Shown one piece after another: positions 9,334 to 17,899 of a DNA stretch of 64,000 nucleotides. Source of the DNA: Streptomyces venezuelae (GTDB lineage Bacteria > Actinomycetota > Actinomycetes > Streptomycetales > Streptomycetaceae); contig NZ_CP029190.1 in NCBI RefSeq assembly GCF_008642295.1, forward strand, positions 7,299,501-7,363,500, given 5' to 3'. Numbering within the stretch: the stretch's first letter is position 1; each line of letters begins with the position of its first letter. The position numbers and the translations under genes were made by a program. Below the pieces are notes generated by a model. That model did no database searches, was not told the origin of the DNA, and saw nothing but the letters and a program-made list of their open reading frames with translations.

Positions 9334-9939
9334 TCACTCCACAAGCCTTGCAGCATGGAGGGCGTTGATCACGGCCGCGTACCTGCCCGCGGCCTCTGGC
9401 GACTGCCGTGCCCGGTGGCATGCCAGGCTCAAGGCATACTCCGTGGGTTTCGCGCCGCGTCGGAGCAGCCAGCGCGCCATCTGCACCTTTCCGCCGCCAA
9501 TCGCCAGCTCGAGAGCTGTCCTGCCCCTCATCACGGCGTTGATGTCCGCGCCGTGTTCCAGGAACAGGACCACGATGTGCGGGTAACCCTGCTTTCCGCT
9601 GGTCGCCGCCACCGCCAGCGGCACGTACTCCACCAGGCCCTGGGCACCGAGAGAGGCCCCAGCGGCGAGCAGAGCCTTGACCACCTCGGCATGGGGAAGC
9701 ATTGCCGCCAGGAGCAGCGGCGTCAGCTCTTCGTAATCCCCGGCCGGCCGACACGGATCCGCCCCCGCGGCAAGGAGCAGGCGGACGATCTCGGCTTGCC
9801 CCGCGCTCACCGCGAGTTCCAGCGCAGTACGCCGGGCACTGTTGCGGGCATCCACCTCGGCTCCCGCGCTCAGCAGCGACGCCACAGCAGCCGCATCACC
9901 GTTCTCCGCAGCCCGCGTCAGCTGATCTGTTATGTCCAT
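9334..9939 (-). CDS. Ankyrin-repeat protein
   Basis: A 201-residue protein made almost entirely of about five ankyrin repeats. Typical units are LTRAAENGDAAAVASLLSAG, then TALELAVSAGQAEIVRLLLA, and TALELAIGGGKVQMARWLLR. Ankyrin proteins bind other proteins and have no catalysis of their own. The ATG at 9939 has GGAG about 14 bases upstream. It stands alone. In actinobacterial accessory regions such small ankyrin genes are sometimes orphan immunity genes of polymorphic toxins; that reading is inference. Confidence 0.85.
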   Translation of the reverse strand: MDITDQLTRAAENGDAAAVASLLSAGAEVDARNSARRTALELAVSAGQAEIVRLLLAAGADPCRPAGDYEELTPLLLAAMLPHAEVVKALLAAGASLGAQGLVEYVPLAVAATSGKQGYPHIVVLFLEHGADINAVMRGRTALELAIGGGKVQMARWLLRRGAKPTEYALSLACHRARQSPEAAGRYAAVINALHAARLVE

Positions 9940-10146
9940 ACCCGGATCATCTCCGGCGTTCCCACTTCGTTGACAAAACGATTCAGCCTCGATGTCAATC
10001 GGAGCCGGCACTGCCCGGGCCATCGGCAGCGACCGGTACGCACACTACGGCGACCGGACAGCCCGCGCCCCGGACAGTCCCCTCGACAGGACCCCAGCTG
10101 CTGAATGGGGGCGAGGTGACCTCAGGCTGCGTGGGACCATTTCGGC

Positions 10147-10380
10147 ATGCGCCTCGTAGCTGACGGAGTCACGCCACCCTCGCGGTTGGTACTGGCGAAG
10201 GACCTCGAGACAGACGACGGATTCGCCTTCGAGCTGACGAGTCCGCTCTTCCTAACTGCCGGTGATCGAATCGCTTTCGAAGGTGGCAGGCTTGTCGTCG
10301 TGCGGGCCAGGGGAGAGCGACTGTCACCGGCTGGCGACTGGTCCACTCGTTGCGGACCAGGATCTCTGCGCCGCCGGTAG
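10147..10380 (+). CDS. Short hypothetical protein
   Basis: A 77-residue frame with natural-looking composition in its first 55 residues (FAFELTSPLFLTAGDRIAFE) but an Arg-rich tail that may be out of frame, so the gene could be truncated or frameshifted at its 3' end. The ATG is at 10147. No family recognised. No gene was seen between here and 10578. Confidence 0.35.
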   Translation: MRLVADGVTPPSRLVLAKDLETDDGFAFELTSPLFLTAGDRIAFEGGRLVVVRARGERLSPAGDWSTRCGPGSLRRR

Positions 10381-10577
10381 TCCTTCCAGGATGGGCGCTC
10401 ATCTGGGAGCTTGGACAACTCGTGACATTGGAGAAGTCACCGTGCGGCAGGCTCGCACCACCAACACCAACAAGTGCTCAGGCGCTCGGTGTTGACCGTG
10501 GTGCCGGCCTCGGAGATGCCGAACACCGCCGCTCTGCAAAGACACCCCACGCGGCTAACGGGTCAAGTTGACCTTGG

Positions 10578-10886
10578 TCAGCCAGCTGCGAAGGCTGCCA
10601 GCAAGGTATCCGCGCGGACTTCCAGTTCGGGCGTCAGAGCCCCCTTCACGACCAGCCTGATCTCATCCCCGCCGACCGCGCGGGCAAGCCGAATCTCGAC
10701 CTGGCGATGCTCGCCGACCAAGGGATACGAGTACCAGCCGTCGGCCCGCTCGTCGTCAGTTGCCTCGATCGCCAGTGCCACCGTCTCCCAGTCGGTGGCA
10801 TCAAAGCCGTAGCCCACGTAGTGCGACAGCAACTCCAGAAACGACCGCAGGTTGCGCTCCCAGATCCATCCACCGACCTCTGTCAT
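10578..10886 (-). CDS. Small hypothetical protein
   Basis: A 102-residue soluble protein of unknown function. It starts MTEVGGWIWERNLRSFLELL and is predicted mixed alpha/beta, with acidic segments (AIEATDDERADG). The ATG at 10886 has a strong GGGGGAG four bases upstream, which supports this start. No partner gene in the same operon. Confidence 0.75.
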   Translation of the reverse strand: MTEVGGWIWERNLRSFLELLSHYVGYGFDATDWETVALAIEATDDERADGWYSYPLVGEHRQVEIRLARAVGGDEIRLVVKGALTPELEVRADTLLAAFAAG

Positions 10887-11124
10887 GGCTCCCCCCGTGC
10901 TCAGGACGACAGCCTGTCATGAGCCGAGTCCTCAGCGATCAGCCGGCTGCGGCGGGAGGAGGAAACGCGATGGACACGTCGATGACCACCCGGCTCCGGA
11001 GACAGTGATGGAGTTGTCCGAGCATGCGGTTGAACGGGTGCCGCAGGGCTTGAGCGTGCCAGTCTCCGACCTCGCGCCGGGTGGGACCACTCCGTCCCTC
11101 GCCCAGCGATCCAGGAACGACCGC

Positions 11125-11481
11125 TGCTCCACCAACCACCAGGTGGTCATCGACGCGGACACCCCCCGGGTCGTAGTTGTCGGCCGGCCGGTATCCGGAA
11201 ACCGCAAGGACTGCAAGGCCTGCGAGGAGTCCGGCGCTAAGGCCGCCGCCGCCGACGGTGGCGCAGGCACGATGGCCGATGGCGGCTATCCGGGGACCGG
11301 CCTCGTGATCCCCCGCTGCCGCGAGCGCGGGCCGGCCGAACTCACGCCCTGGAAGGAAGAGCACGACGGGTTCGCCCGTATGAAGACGTGGAAGGTCCTC
11401 CGTGACTGCCGTCTCAGAGGGATGTGCGCCCACCACGCATGCTGGGCATCGCCCAACTGCAGAATCCAAATCGTGCCCTGA
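11125..11481 (+). pseudogene. IS5-family transposase fragment
   Basis: The frame contains STNHQVVIDADTPRVVVVGR, then GNRKDCKACEESGAKA, MADGGYPGTGLVIP and FARMKTWKVLRDCRLRG. These match the C-terminal half of the intact transposase at 26093-26860 block by block. The N-terminal half is gone and the segment just before FARMKTWK is altered. A dead relic, the second of three copies of this type in the window. Confidence 0.85.
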
Positions 11482-11533
11482 CCCAGTGACCGAGAGGGTC
11501 AATCCACCTCGGCTACGCCAGAGCCGGCAGCCT

Positions 11534-11809
11534 TCAGGGCCTCTGGTGACCGCACTCCAACCGGATTCCGTTGGCGTCAGTCACCGTGCACTCCAGGACA
11601 ATCTTGGTCGGGTCGCCGTCCTCATAAGGCCACACCGTGATGCCTCCCTCCCAGACAAGGGTGGAGAACCAGACATCGATCCCCTCGGCTTCAGGCGCGA
11701 CCGTGAAGACCTCCCCGGGCTTCAGACAGAAGTCCTCACCGTACGGCTCGATGAAGAGACAGAGATCGCCCTTGCCGGCGTTCTCCACAGGCAGCCTGCT
11801 GCGTCCCAC
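11534..11809 (-). CDS. Small conserved-looking hypothetical protein
   Basis: A 91-residue beta-rich acidic protein (FIEPYGEDFCLKPGEVFTVA, then VWFSTLVWEGGITVWPYE). The GTG start at 11809 is preceded by GGGGGACGA. The composition suggests a compact beta sandwich, perhaps cupin-like, but there are no metal-ligand histidines to support an enzyme. Function unknown. Confidence 0.75.
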   Translation of the reverse strand: MGRSRLPVENAGKGDLCLFIEPYGEDFCLKPGEVFTVAPEAEGIDVWFSTLVWEGGITVWPYEDGDPTKIVLECTVTDANGIRLECGHQRP

Positions 11810-11856
11810 TCGTCCCCCAAGGCCGCCACTCCGATGCGCTGCTCCACAGTATCCGC

Positions 11857-12738
11857 CTACACCGGCCCGCCGGGCTCAAGCAGCCCCGTCCCTCCAAGTC
11901 CGTTGCGGGACAGGCCTTGGGTTCGGTCCTCTTGGCCGGCGGCGCCCAGCCTCACCCTGTGACGCTGGAGATCGACCTCGGCGACCTTCACCGTGATCAG
12001 CTCGCCTTCACTGACCAACTGATCCGGGGTCTTGACCGGCTCGTCAGTCAGTTCTGAGAGATGAAGGAATCCCACAACGTTCGGAGTAAGCCGCACGAAC
12101 ACACCAAATGGAACGATCTTGATGATCGGCCTGGTGAAGACCACTCCGGCCTGATCCGCAAATCGAATGAGTGGATCTTCCTGCAGAGCCTTCAACGAGA
12201 GCGTGACCTGTCCGGTGCGTGTCTCGGCAATGATTACCTCAGCGGTGATCCGCTGGCCGGCTTCGACTGCCTCGGAGGGATGGCTGATCCAGTCCCACGT
12301 CAGGTCCGGCACCCGGATGAAGCCGGTGCACAGGCCCTCCGGTTCGCCATCGACATGAACGAAGACCCCGAAGTTGTGAACCTCGGAGACCGTCCCAGCG
12401 ACGACCTGCCCTCGTTCAAACGCGAGGAGATAGGCCCGCAAGGCGGGAATCTCGCACGCTCGGGCGGAGAGGTGGAGCTGACCTTCGCGCCAACGCCCGA
12501 TCTCTTCGGCTTTGATCTCCTGGCCGATCTCAAACAGCGCGGATGGATGTTCCATCCGACGCATCGAAGCTTCGTGCCCAGGAATCCGACCGATCTCGGT
12601 CTCCCCTCCTCCGGCATCCACAAGCTCCACCAGGAGGTCCGCTCCGTCGAACCCGATGACCTTCACCGTTCTCACGGCCCCTGGCAGGAGCTGGTTGATC
12701 AAGAACTGCATACGAGGGTCAGGGGTTGGCTCGGACAT
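11857..12738 (-). CDS. S1-domain RNA-binding protein
   Basis: A 293-residue protein with S1-like OB-fold repeats. An S1-like unit sits near 15-90, a clear S1 domain (GQVVAGTVSEVHNFGVFVHV) near 105-185 with typical TGQVTLSLKAL ending, and another (IIKIVPFGVFVRLTPNVVGF, then HLSELTDE) near 200-270. S1 domains bind single-stranded RNA; multi-S1 proteins act in translation or RNA turnover. The ATG at 12738 gives the natural N-terminus, though no strong ribosome-binding site is visible. It is too short for ribosomal protein S1, which has more repeats. Confidence 0.85.
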   Translation of the reverse strand: MSEPTPDPRMQFLINQLLPGAVRTVKVIGFDGADLLVELVDAGGGETEIGRIPGHEASMRRMEHPSALFEIGQEIKAEEIGRWREGQLHLSARACEIPALRAYLLAFERGQVVAGTVSEVHNFGVFVHVDGEPEGLCTGFIRVPDLTWDWISHPSEAVEAGQRITAEVIIAETRTGQVTLSLKALQEDPLIRFADQAGVVFTRPIIKIVPFGVFVRLTPNVVGFLHLSELTDEPVKTPDQLVSEGELITVKVAEVDLQRHRVRLGAAGQEDRTQGLSRNGLGGTGLLEPGGPV

Positions 12739-13149
12739 GGAGGCGAGCCTAGTCGGCGCCGGCCGCACTGGTGCCGACTGTCATTCGGCCGTCCGTAGGC
12801 CGTCGCTCGCAGCGACAGGAGCCATGTACAGCTGCCACCTCACGTGTCCCGGCACAGGTGACCGCCCGCACCGCACTGTCTCGGGTGCGGAAACCGGCTT
12901 CGCCCGGAACCCGCATCGTGTCGGACACGCGTGGCACAACCTGCCGGCTGCAACCGAGCATCCGTAGTATCGGCCATTCCGGCCCTGGACCACGGCAAGC
13001 TTCCCAGCCCTCGCGTCGGCGTGTCCTCCTCAACCCCTCACGTATCAAGGCCAGTTGTTCACTTGCAATTGGCCGGAGCATGCGCCAATGGTCAACTCGG
13101 CGATGGATGCTGCCGTCCGGGCGGGACGGAAGCGTGCTGGGGGGCATGG
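12739..13149. other. Divergent intergenic region
   Basis: About 410 bp between the S1-domain gene (reading left) and the three-gene operon starting at 13150 (reading right). No gene supported. It should contain promoters for both sides. The AT-richer patch at about 13040-13080 (AGTTGTTCACTTGCAATTGG) is the likeliest promoter area, but no confident -35/-10 could be placed. Confidence 0.4.
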
Positions 13150-14409
13150 GTGACTGTCGTGCAGAGAGCCTCGGGGGAGAGGCCGTTCGTCGAGGAGCCT
13201 CGGCTGACCGTGCGGAGCCGGTCGTCCGGCTCGTGGTCGCGGCGGGTACTGTTGCTGTTCTTCCTGCCCGCACTGGCCACCGTCCTGACGGGGCTCACCA
13301 CGCTGGCCGTGTCCGGCAATCTGCTGCTGCCCTTCGAACGCGTCACCGTCCTCAAGGGGAAGATGGCCTCCAAACGCGACTTCTTCGAGGACGAGGAGGT
13401 CCGGCGGATCCTGATGAGGCACGGCATCCAGGTCCACATCACCACCTCGGGCTCGCGCGAGGTCGCCCTGCGCGACCTCGACACCTTCGACTTCGTCTTC
13501 CCCTCGGGCCAGCCGGCCGGCGATCTGATCACCGGCATGCGCGGGACCTCCGACCAGTACGCCAAGGTGCACCGCCCGTTCGTGAGCCCCATCGTGCTCG
13601 CGACGTACCGGGAGTACGCCGAGACGCTGCGCGACGCCGGCATAGCCACCCCGCTGCCCTCGGGGGGCGAGAACCGGCCGCTCTACTATTCGCTGGACAT
13701 GGGCAAGTTCCTCGGCGTCATCGACGGGGCGAAGCGCTGGAACGACCTCGGCATCCAGCGCCACGGGATCGCCAACGCCAACCGGATCGTCGCCCAGAGC
13801 CCCGACGTGTGCGGCTCCAACTCGGCCGGGACCTATCTGGCACTGGTCTCCTTCACTCGGCGCGGCAACGGCCCCGACGTACCCAGCACGGACGAAGACG
13901 CGAGCAGCCGCGCGCTGTCCGTCAAGCACCTCATGGAGCAGGGCCTGCCGGCCGCCGACGTGTTCAGGACGTACGTCTCCCCGGAGGGCAAGGGCATCGC
14001 CCCGGTGGTCGTGGCGTACGAGCACCAGTACCTCACCCATCAGGTCCGTCACCGAGCCGAATCCGGCCGGCTCGACGAGGAGCGGGTGCTGCTCTACCCC
14101 TCCAGCCAGTTCGTCACACAGCCCCAGTTCATCGCCCTCAACGACAAGGGCGAGCGGCTGCGCCAGCTCATGGCCGACGACCCGGATCTGCGCCGGCGCG
14201 CCACGGAGCTGGGCTTCAGGATCCTGAATCCGGCCGGCGAGGTCGCCGGCGACCACCTGTCGAAGTTCCTGACCGAGCGGAATGTCCCGGTGCCGGCCCT
14301 CGAGGGTGACAACACCCGCTCGCCCATGCCCCGGATCCGCTACCTGGAGCGGATGATCTCCATCATCGGCGACTGCCCGCCCGCCCCGCTTCCCGATGGG
14401 GCGCCATGA
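13150..14409 (+). CDS. Membrane-anchored solute-binding-like protein
   Basis: A 419-residue protein with a basic N-terminus and one membrane segment at about 33-54 (VLLLFFLPALATVLTGLTTL), then an extracytoplasmic domain. That domain resembles type II periplasmic binding proteins: VHITTSGSREVALRDLDTFD looks like the strand-turn ligand loop and DFVFPSGQPAGDLI a following strand. The GTG at 13150 is preceded by GGGGGG. Its stop overlaps the next start by 4 bp (ATGA), so the genes are translationally coupled. No transporter permease or ATPase is present. It probably senses or binds a ligand outside the cell; the ligand is unknown. Confidence 0.7.
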   Translation: MTVVQRASGERPFVEEPRLTVRSRSSGSWSRRVLLLFFLPALATVLTGLTTLAVSGNLLLPFERVTVLKGKMASKRDFFEDEEVRRILMRHGIQVHITTSGSREVALRDLDTFDFVFPSGQPAGDLITGMRGTSDQYAKVHRPFVSPIVLATYREYAETLRDAGIATPLPSGGENRPLYYSLDMGKFLGVIDGAKRWNDLGIQRHGIANANRIVAQSPDVCGSNSAGTYLALVSFTRRGNGPDVPSTDEDASSRALSVKHLMEQGLPAADVFRTYVSPEGKGIAPVVVAYEHQYLTHQVRHRAESGRLDEERVLLYPSSQFVTQPQFIALNDKGERLRQLMADDPDLRRRATELGFRILNPAGEVAGDHLSKFLTERNVPVPALEGDNTRSPMPRIRYLERMISIIGDCPPAPLPDGAP

Positions 14410-16013
14410 GGCCCCCCGGCACGCCGCGCCGGCGCCGCCGTAGGCTGGCCGCGCTCGCCCTGGCATGCCTGAGCGTGCTGGCCACACTCGGCGGCTGCAC
14501 CGGGGCCCGCGGCGAACCGGTCACCCTGCGGGTGCTCGCCGCCTCCGAACTCGCCGACATGCAACCCCTGCTCGGCGATCTGCGCCGCGAGACCGGCATC
14601 ACGCTGACGATGGAGTACCAGGGCACCATCGAGGCCACCACCTCCCTCGCCACCGGCCAGTACCGGCACGACCTCGCCTGGCTCTCCTCCTCCCGCCCCT
14701 TCCAGCTCCTGTGGAAGGCGGGCGGACGCCGGGCGGACGTCCCGCCGGCGACGAGCACCATGAGCTCGCCCGTCGCCGTCGGCCTGAAGCCCGAGGTGGC
14801 GAAGCGGCTACGCGGGGCGACCCCCGACGGGCAGCTGTCGTGGGCCGACCTCGCGGACGCCGCGGCGGCCGGCACGCTGAAGTACGCCATGGCCGACCCC
14901 CGCCGCGCCAACAGCGGCCTCGCCGCGCTCATCGGCGTCGCGACGGCGGCTGCGGGGACCGGCGGCGCCCTGCGCCCCGAGGACGTCTCCTGCGACCGGC
15001 TGCGCGGCTTCTTCGCCGGGCACGCGCTGACCGAGGACTCCTCCGGCCGCCTCGTCGACGCGTACGCACGCGGCGAGGACGGACTCGACGGGCTGATCAC
15101 GTACGAATCCGAGCTGCTGGCCCTCGGCCGCGCGGGCACCCTGCGCACTCCGCTGGAGATCGTGTACCCCAAGGACGGCATTGTGCTGTCCGACTATCCG
15201 CTCATGCTGCTGGATCCGGCCAAGCGGGCCGCGTACGACCGTCTGACGGCCTGGCTGCGGAGCGAGCCGGTCCAGCGCAAGATCATGGAGCGCACGCTGC
15301 GCCGCCCCGTCGACCCCGGCCTCGCCCGCGTACCCGGCCTGCGCGCCCCGCTCGGCAACGCGCTGTACTTCCCGGACCGTCAGGCGGTCGTCGACCGGCT
15401 GCTGGCCGACTACGCCGACGCCCGCGCCGGCCGCCCGGTGCGGGTGATCTTCCTGCTCGACTTCTCCACGTCCATGCGCGGCGACCGCATCGCGAACCTG
15501 CGCGCCACGATGGACGGGCTCGGCGGCGCGGACGGCTCGCGCTCCGGCAAGTTCACCCGGTTCCACCAGGGCGAGACCCTCACGGTGGTGCGCTTCGGAG
15601 GCCGCGTCCTGGACGAGCGGAGCGTCACGTACACGGGGGCGCCCGATCTGGAGCGGCTGCGCGGCACGCTCGCCGACGACACCTTCGACGCGGGCACCGC
15701 CGTGTGGTCGGCCCTCGACCACGGCTACCGGATCGCGGCCGACGCGGTGGCCCGGGATCCCGGACAGCGCGTGTCCATCGTGCTCATGACGGACGGCGAG
15801 AACAACGCCGGGATCAGTCTGGACACGTTCCTCGCCCGGTACGCGGCCCTGCCGGAGGCCGCCCGCGCGGTCCGCACGTACACCGTCCGGTACGGCGAGT
15901 CCGATCCGCGGGAGCTCGACCGGGCCGCCCGGGCCACCGGCGGGCACATGGCCGACGCCACCGGACAGTCCCTTCCCAACGCCTTCAAGGAGATCCGTGG
16001 CTGTCGTGAGTGA
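14406..16013 (+). CDS. Lipoprotein: solute-binding domain fused to vWA domain
   Basis: A 535-residue lipoprotein. The signal peptide ends in the lipobox LGGC (about residues 27-30). Residues 40-320 form a solute-binding-like domain (VTLRVLAASELADMQPLLGD, then YQGTIEATTSLATGQYRHDL). Residues 345-530 form a von Willebrand factor A domain with the metal-site motif DFSTSMRG and later LMTDGENN. vWA domains bind partner proteins through a divalent metal. It overlaps the genes on both sides (4 bp upstream, 17 bp downstream), so all three are one operon, probably making a surface complex. Confidence 0.85.
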   Translation: MRPPGTPRRRRRRLAALALACLSVLATLGGCTGARGEPVTLRVLAASELADMQPLLGDLRRETGITLTMEYQGTIEATTSLATGQYRHDLAWLSSSRPFQLLWKAGGRRADVPPATSTMSSPVAVGLKPEVAKRLRGATPDGQLSWADLADAAAAGTLKYAMADPRRANSGLAALIGVATAAAGTGGALRPEDVSCDRLRGFFAGHALTEDSSGRLVDAYARGEDGLDGLITYESELLALGRAGTLRTPLEIVYPKDGIVLSDYPLMLLDPAKRAAYDRLTAWLRSEPVQRKIMERTLRRPVDPGLARVPGLRAPLGNALYFPDRQAVVDRLLADYADARAGRPVRVIFLLDFSTSMRGDRIANLRATMDGLGGADGSRSGKFTRFHQGETLTVVRFGGRVLDERSVTYTGAPDLERLRGTLADDTFDAGTAVWSALDHGYRIAADAVARDPGQRVSIVLMTDGENNAGISLDTFLARYAALPEAARAVRTYTVRYGESDPRELDRAARATGGHMADATGQSLPNAFKEIRGCRE

Positions 16014-16761
16014 AGCGTGGTGGGCCGTGTGGTGGCCCTGGATGCTGCTGTGGCTGGCCACCGGGGCGGGCCTCGTGGCGCTCCTGGCGATGGCGGTGCT
16101 GTGGCTGGTCCGCGCCCGGCGGGCAGCCGCCCGGGACCTGACGGACGGCATCTGTTTCTACCTGCACGACAAGACGGTCATGGACCACTACCAGATGCGC
16201 GGCTACACGGCCGCCCTGCGCAAGGAGGTCGAACAGCGCACCAGCGACAGCAAGGACGGGACCGTCCGCGCGAAGGTCTTCGGCGTCGGCGCCGACGGAG
16301 GCCGGAAGGAGAACACCGAGATCGTCAGCCGCTACATGGAGGTCGCGGAGCCGATCTCGGTGATCGGCCTGATCATGAAGGTGCTGGAGGAGAAGCGCGT
16401 CATCGTGCACGTCGACCTCCCGAGCCAGACCGTCACCCGCGGCCCCGCCCTGCTGCGGACGGCCTCCGGCGCGCCGGGCCCCGTACGGCTGCGCGACGTC
16501 GACGGCTTCGTCCTGATCCGGGGCCGGTTCCGTGCGACCGGCGACCGAGAGGAGGGCGCCGTCTCCACCGTGTTCCTCGCTCCGTACGGGGATCCGGCCG
16601 ACCCGGCCCAGGGGCCCCGGGTCCGGATCACCTGCGCCACGGAGGGCCTGCGCAACCTGGTTCCCCGGGGCACCTTCTCGGCCCGCTGTCTGGGCAAAGT
16701 GCAGGAATGGAACCCGGACGACGGGGTCCTGGAGGTCGAGGCGATGGCCGTCTTCCGGTAG
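15997..16761 (+). CDS. Membrane protein, third gene of the vWA operon
   Basis: A 254-residue protein starting at GTG 15997 inside the end of the vWA gene. It has one strong hydrophobic segment near the N-terminus (about 8-43, Trp-rich, possibly two turns of membrane helix) followed by a cytoplasmic Arg-rich boundary and a soluble domain of about 200 residues. The soluble part has GFVLIRGRFRATGD, an OB- or beta-barrel-like stretch. No known family recognised. The overlap with the vWA gene argues for a shared membrane complex. Confidence 0.75.
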   Translation: MAVVSEAWWAVWWPWMLLWLATGAGLVALLAMAVLWLVRARRAAARDLTDGICFYLHDKTVMDHYQMRGYTAALRKEVEQRTSDSKDGTVRAKVFGVGADGGRKENTEIVSRYMEVAEPISVIGLIMKVLEEKRVIVHVDLPSQTVTRGPALLRTASGAPGPVRLRDVDGFVLIRGRFRATGDREEGAVSTVFLAPYGDPADPAQGPRVRITCATEGLRNLVPRGTFSARCLGKVQEWNPDDGVLEVEAMAVFR

Positions 16762-17011
16762 GCCGACGGCCTGGGCCGTTCGCGGGATGGTGATGTTGCT
16801 GTCGGTGGTCTGGCGGGCGGGGTCGGTTCGTTCGCGGTGACAGTTCATGTTGTCGGTCCCAGGGTGGTACTGGCCTTCCCGGGAACGGCAGGTTCTGGTT
16901 GGGATTTCCGGTCGGGCGCACAGTGGTCTGTATCCGCCTACCGCACCGGCCCTGCCGGGGCGCGGGCCGGTCGACGGTACCGGCTCGCGCAGCAGAACCT
17001 AGGAGCCCCTT

Positions 17012-17773
17012 GTGAGTTACCCCGCTCTTGCTGCCCGCACTGCTGTCGTGACTGGAGCGGCCAGCGGTATGGGAGCGGCCACTGCCCGGCTGCTCGCTGC
17101 GGGCGGAGCCCGTGTTGCACTGCTTGCCCGGCGTGCCGACCGGCTGGAGGGGCTGGCCGCCGAGGTCACCGCTTCCGGAGGCCAGGCACTCGCCGTCACC
17201 GCCGACGTCACTGATCAGGCCTCCGTCGACGCTGCGGCCAAGGCCGTCCACGATGCCTACGGCCAGGTCGATCTGGTGGTCAACAACGCCGGCGTCATGC
17301 TGCCCAACCCTCTCACCGAGGGCCGGCTCGATGAATGGACGCGCATGATCGACACCAACTTCACCGGCGCCCTGCGCGTCATCCGGGCCTTCACCCCCGA
17401 CCTCGTCGAGGCCGCCGGCGACGGCCGCACCGCCGACCTGGTCAACGTCTCCTCCATCGCCTCCCACGTCCTCTTTCCCGATTACGCCGTGTACGGGGCG
17501 ACCAAGGCCGCTCTCACCCAGCTGTCGGCTGCTCTGCGTACCGAGCTGGGCCCGCGCGATGTCCGGGTCAGCACGATCGAGCCGGGCCTGACCGACACCG
17601 AACTCAGCGGGCACATCGACAACCGGGAACTGCGTGAGCAGCTCGACGGGATGTTCACCGTGATCCCGGCTCTCTCTGCCGAGGACGTCGCCGATCTCGT
17701 TGCCTACACCGTCAGCCGTCCTCGGCACGTCAACCTGCGTCAGTCGGTCGTCCTGCCGACCCGTCAGGCCTGA
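17012..17773 (+). CDS. SDR-family oxidoreductase
   Basis: A 253-residue classical short-chain dehydrogenase/reductase. The cofactor motif is TGAASGMG (about 14-21), the structural motif NNAG (about 91-94), the catalytic Ser in NVSSIAS and the YGATK Tyr-Lys pair (about 161-165). It oxidises or reduces an alcohol/ketone with NAD(P)H; the substrate is unknown. The GTG start at 17012 has AGGAG seven bases upstream. An MmyB-type regulator follows in the same direction. SDR plus MmyB-type regulator pairs are common in actinobacteria, usually divergent; here they are in the same direction with a large inverted repeat between them. Confidence 0.92.
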   Translation: MSYPALAARTAVVTGAASGMGAATARLLAAGGARVALLARRADRLEGLAAEVTASGGQALAVTADVTDQASVDAAAKAVHDAYGQVDLVVNNAGVMLPNPLTEGRLDEWTRMIDTNFTGALRVIRAFTPDLVEAAGDGRTADLVNVSSIASHVLFPDYAVYGATKAALTQLSAALRTELGPRDVRVSTIEPGLTDTELSGHIDNRELREQLDGMFTVIPALSAEDVADLVAYTVSRPRHVNLRQSVVLPTRQA

Positions 17774-17833
17774 GATTTCGGCTTACGTGCCTCGCGGCAG
17801 GCGGCGAAGCCGCTGTGTGTGGGGGCGCTGGCC

Positions 17834-17878
17834 GGTGGTGTGGTGCCTGGTACCGGCAGGGCCAGGCACCACACCACC
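17834..17878. promoter_or_regulatory. Perfect 17-bp inverted repeat between SDR and regulator
   Basis: Arms GGTGGTGTGGTGCCTGG (17834-17850) and CCAGGCACCACACCACC (17862-17878) are perfect reverse complements around an 11-base loop. It lies 61 bp after the SDR stop and 22 bp before the regulator start at 17900. No run of T follows, so it is not a standard intrinsic terminator, although actinobacterial terminators often lack one. It could equally be the operator of the regulator next door. Confidence 0.8.
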
Positions 17879-17899
17879 ACGGTCAGCCACAATCGTCAT

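Noticed and set aside
14808..16151. Long minus-strand frame opposite the vWA lipoprotein gene
   Set aside because: The plus strand has lipobox, vWA motif and translational coupling; the antisense frame has artefact composition.
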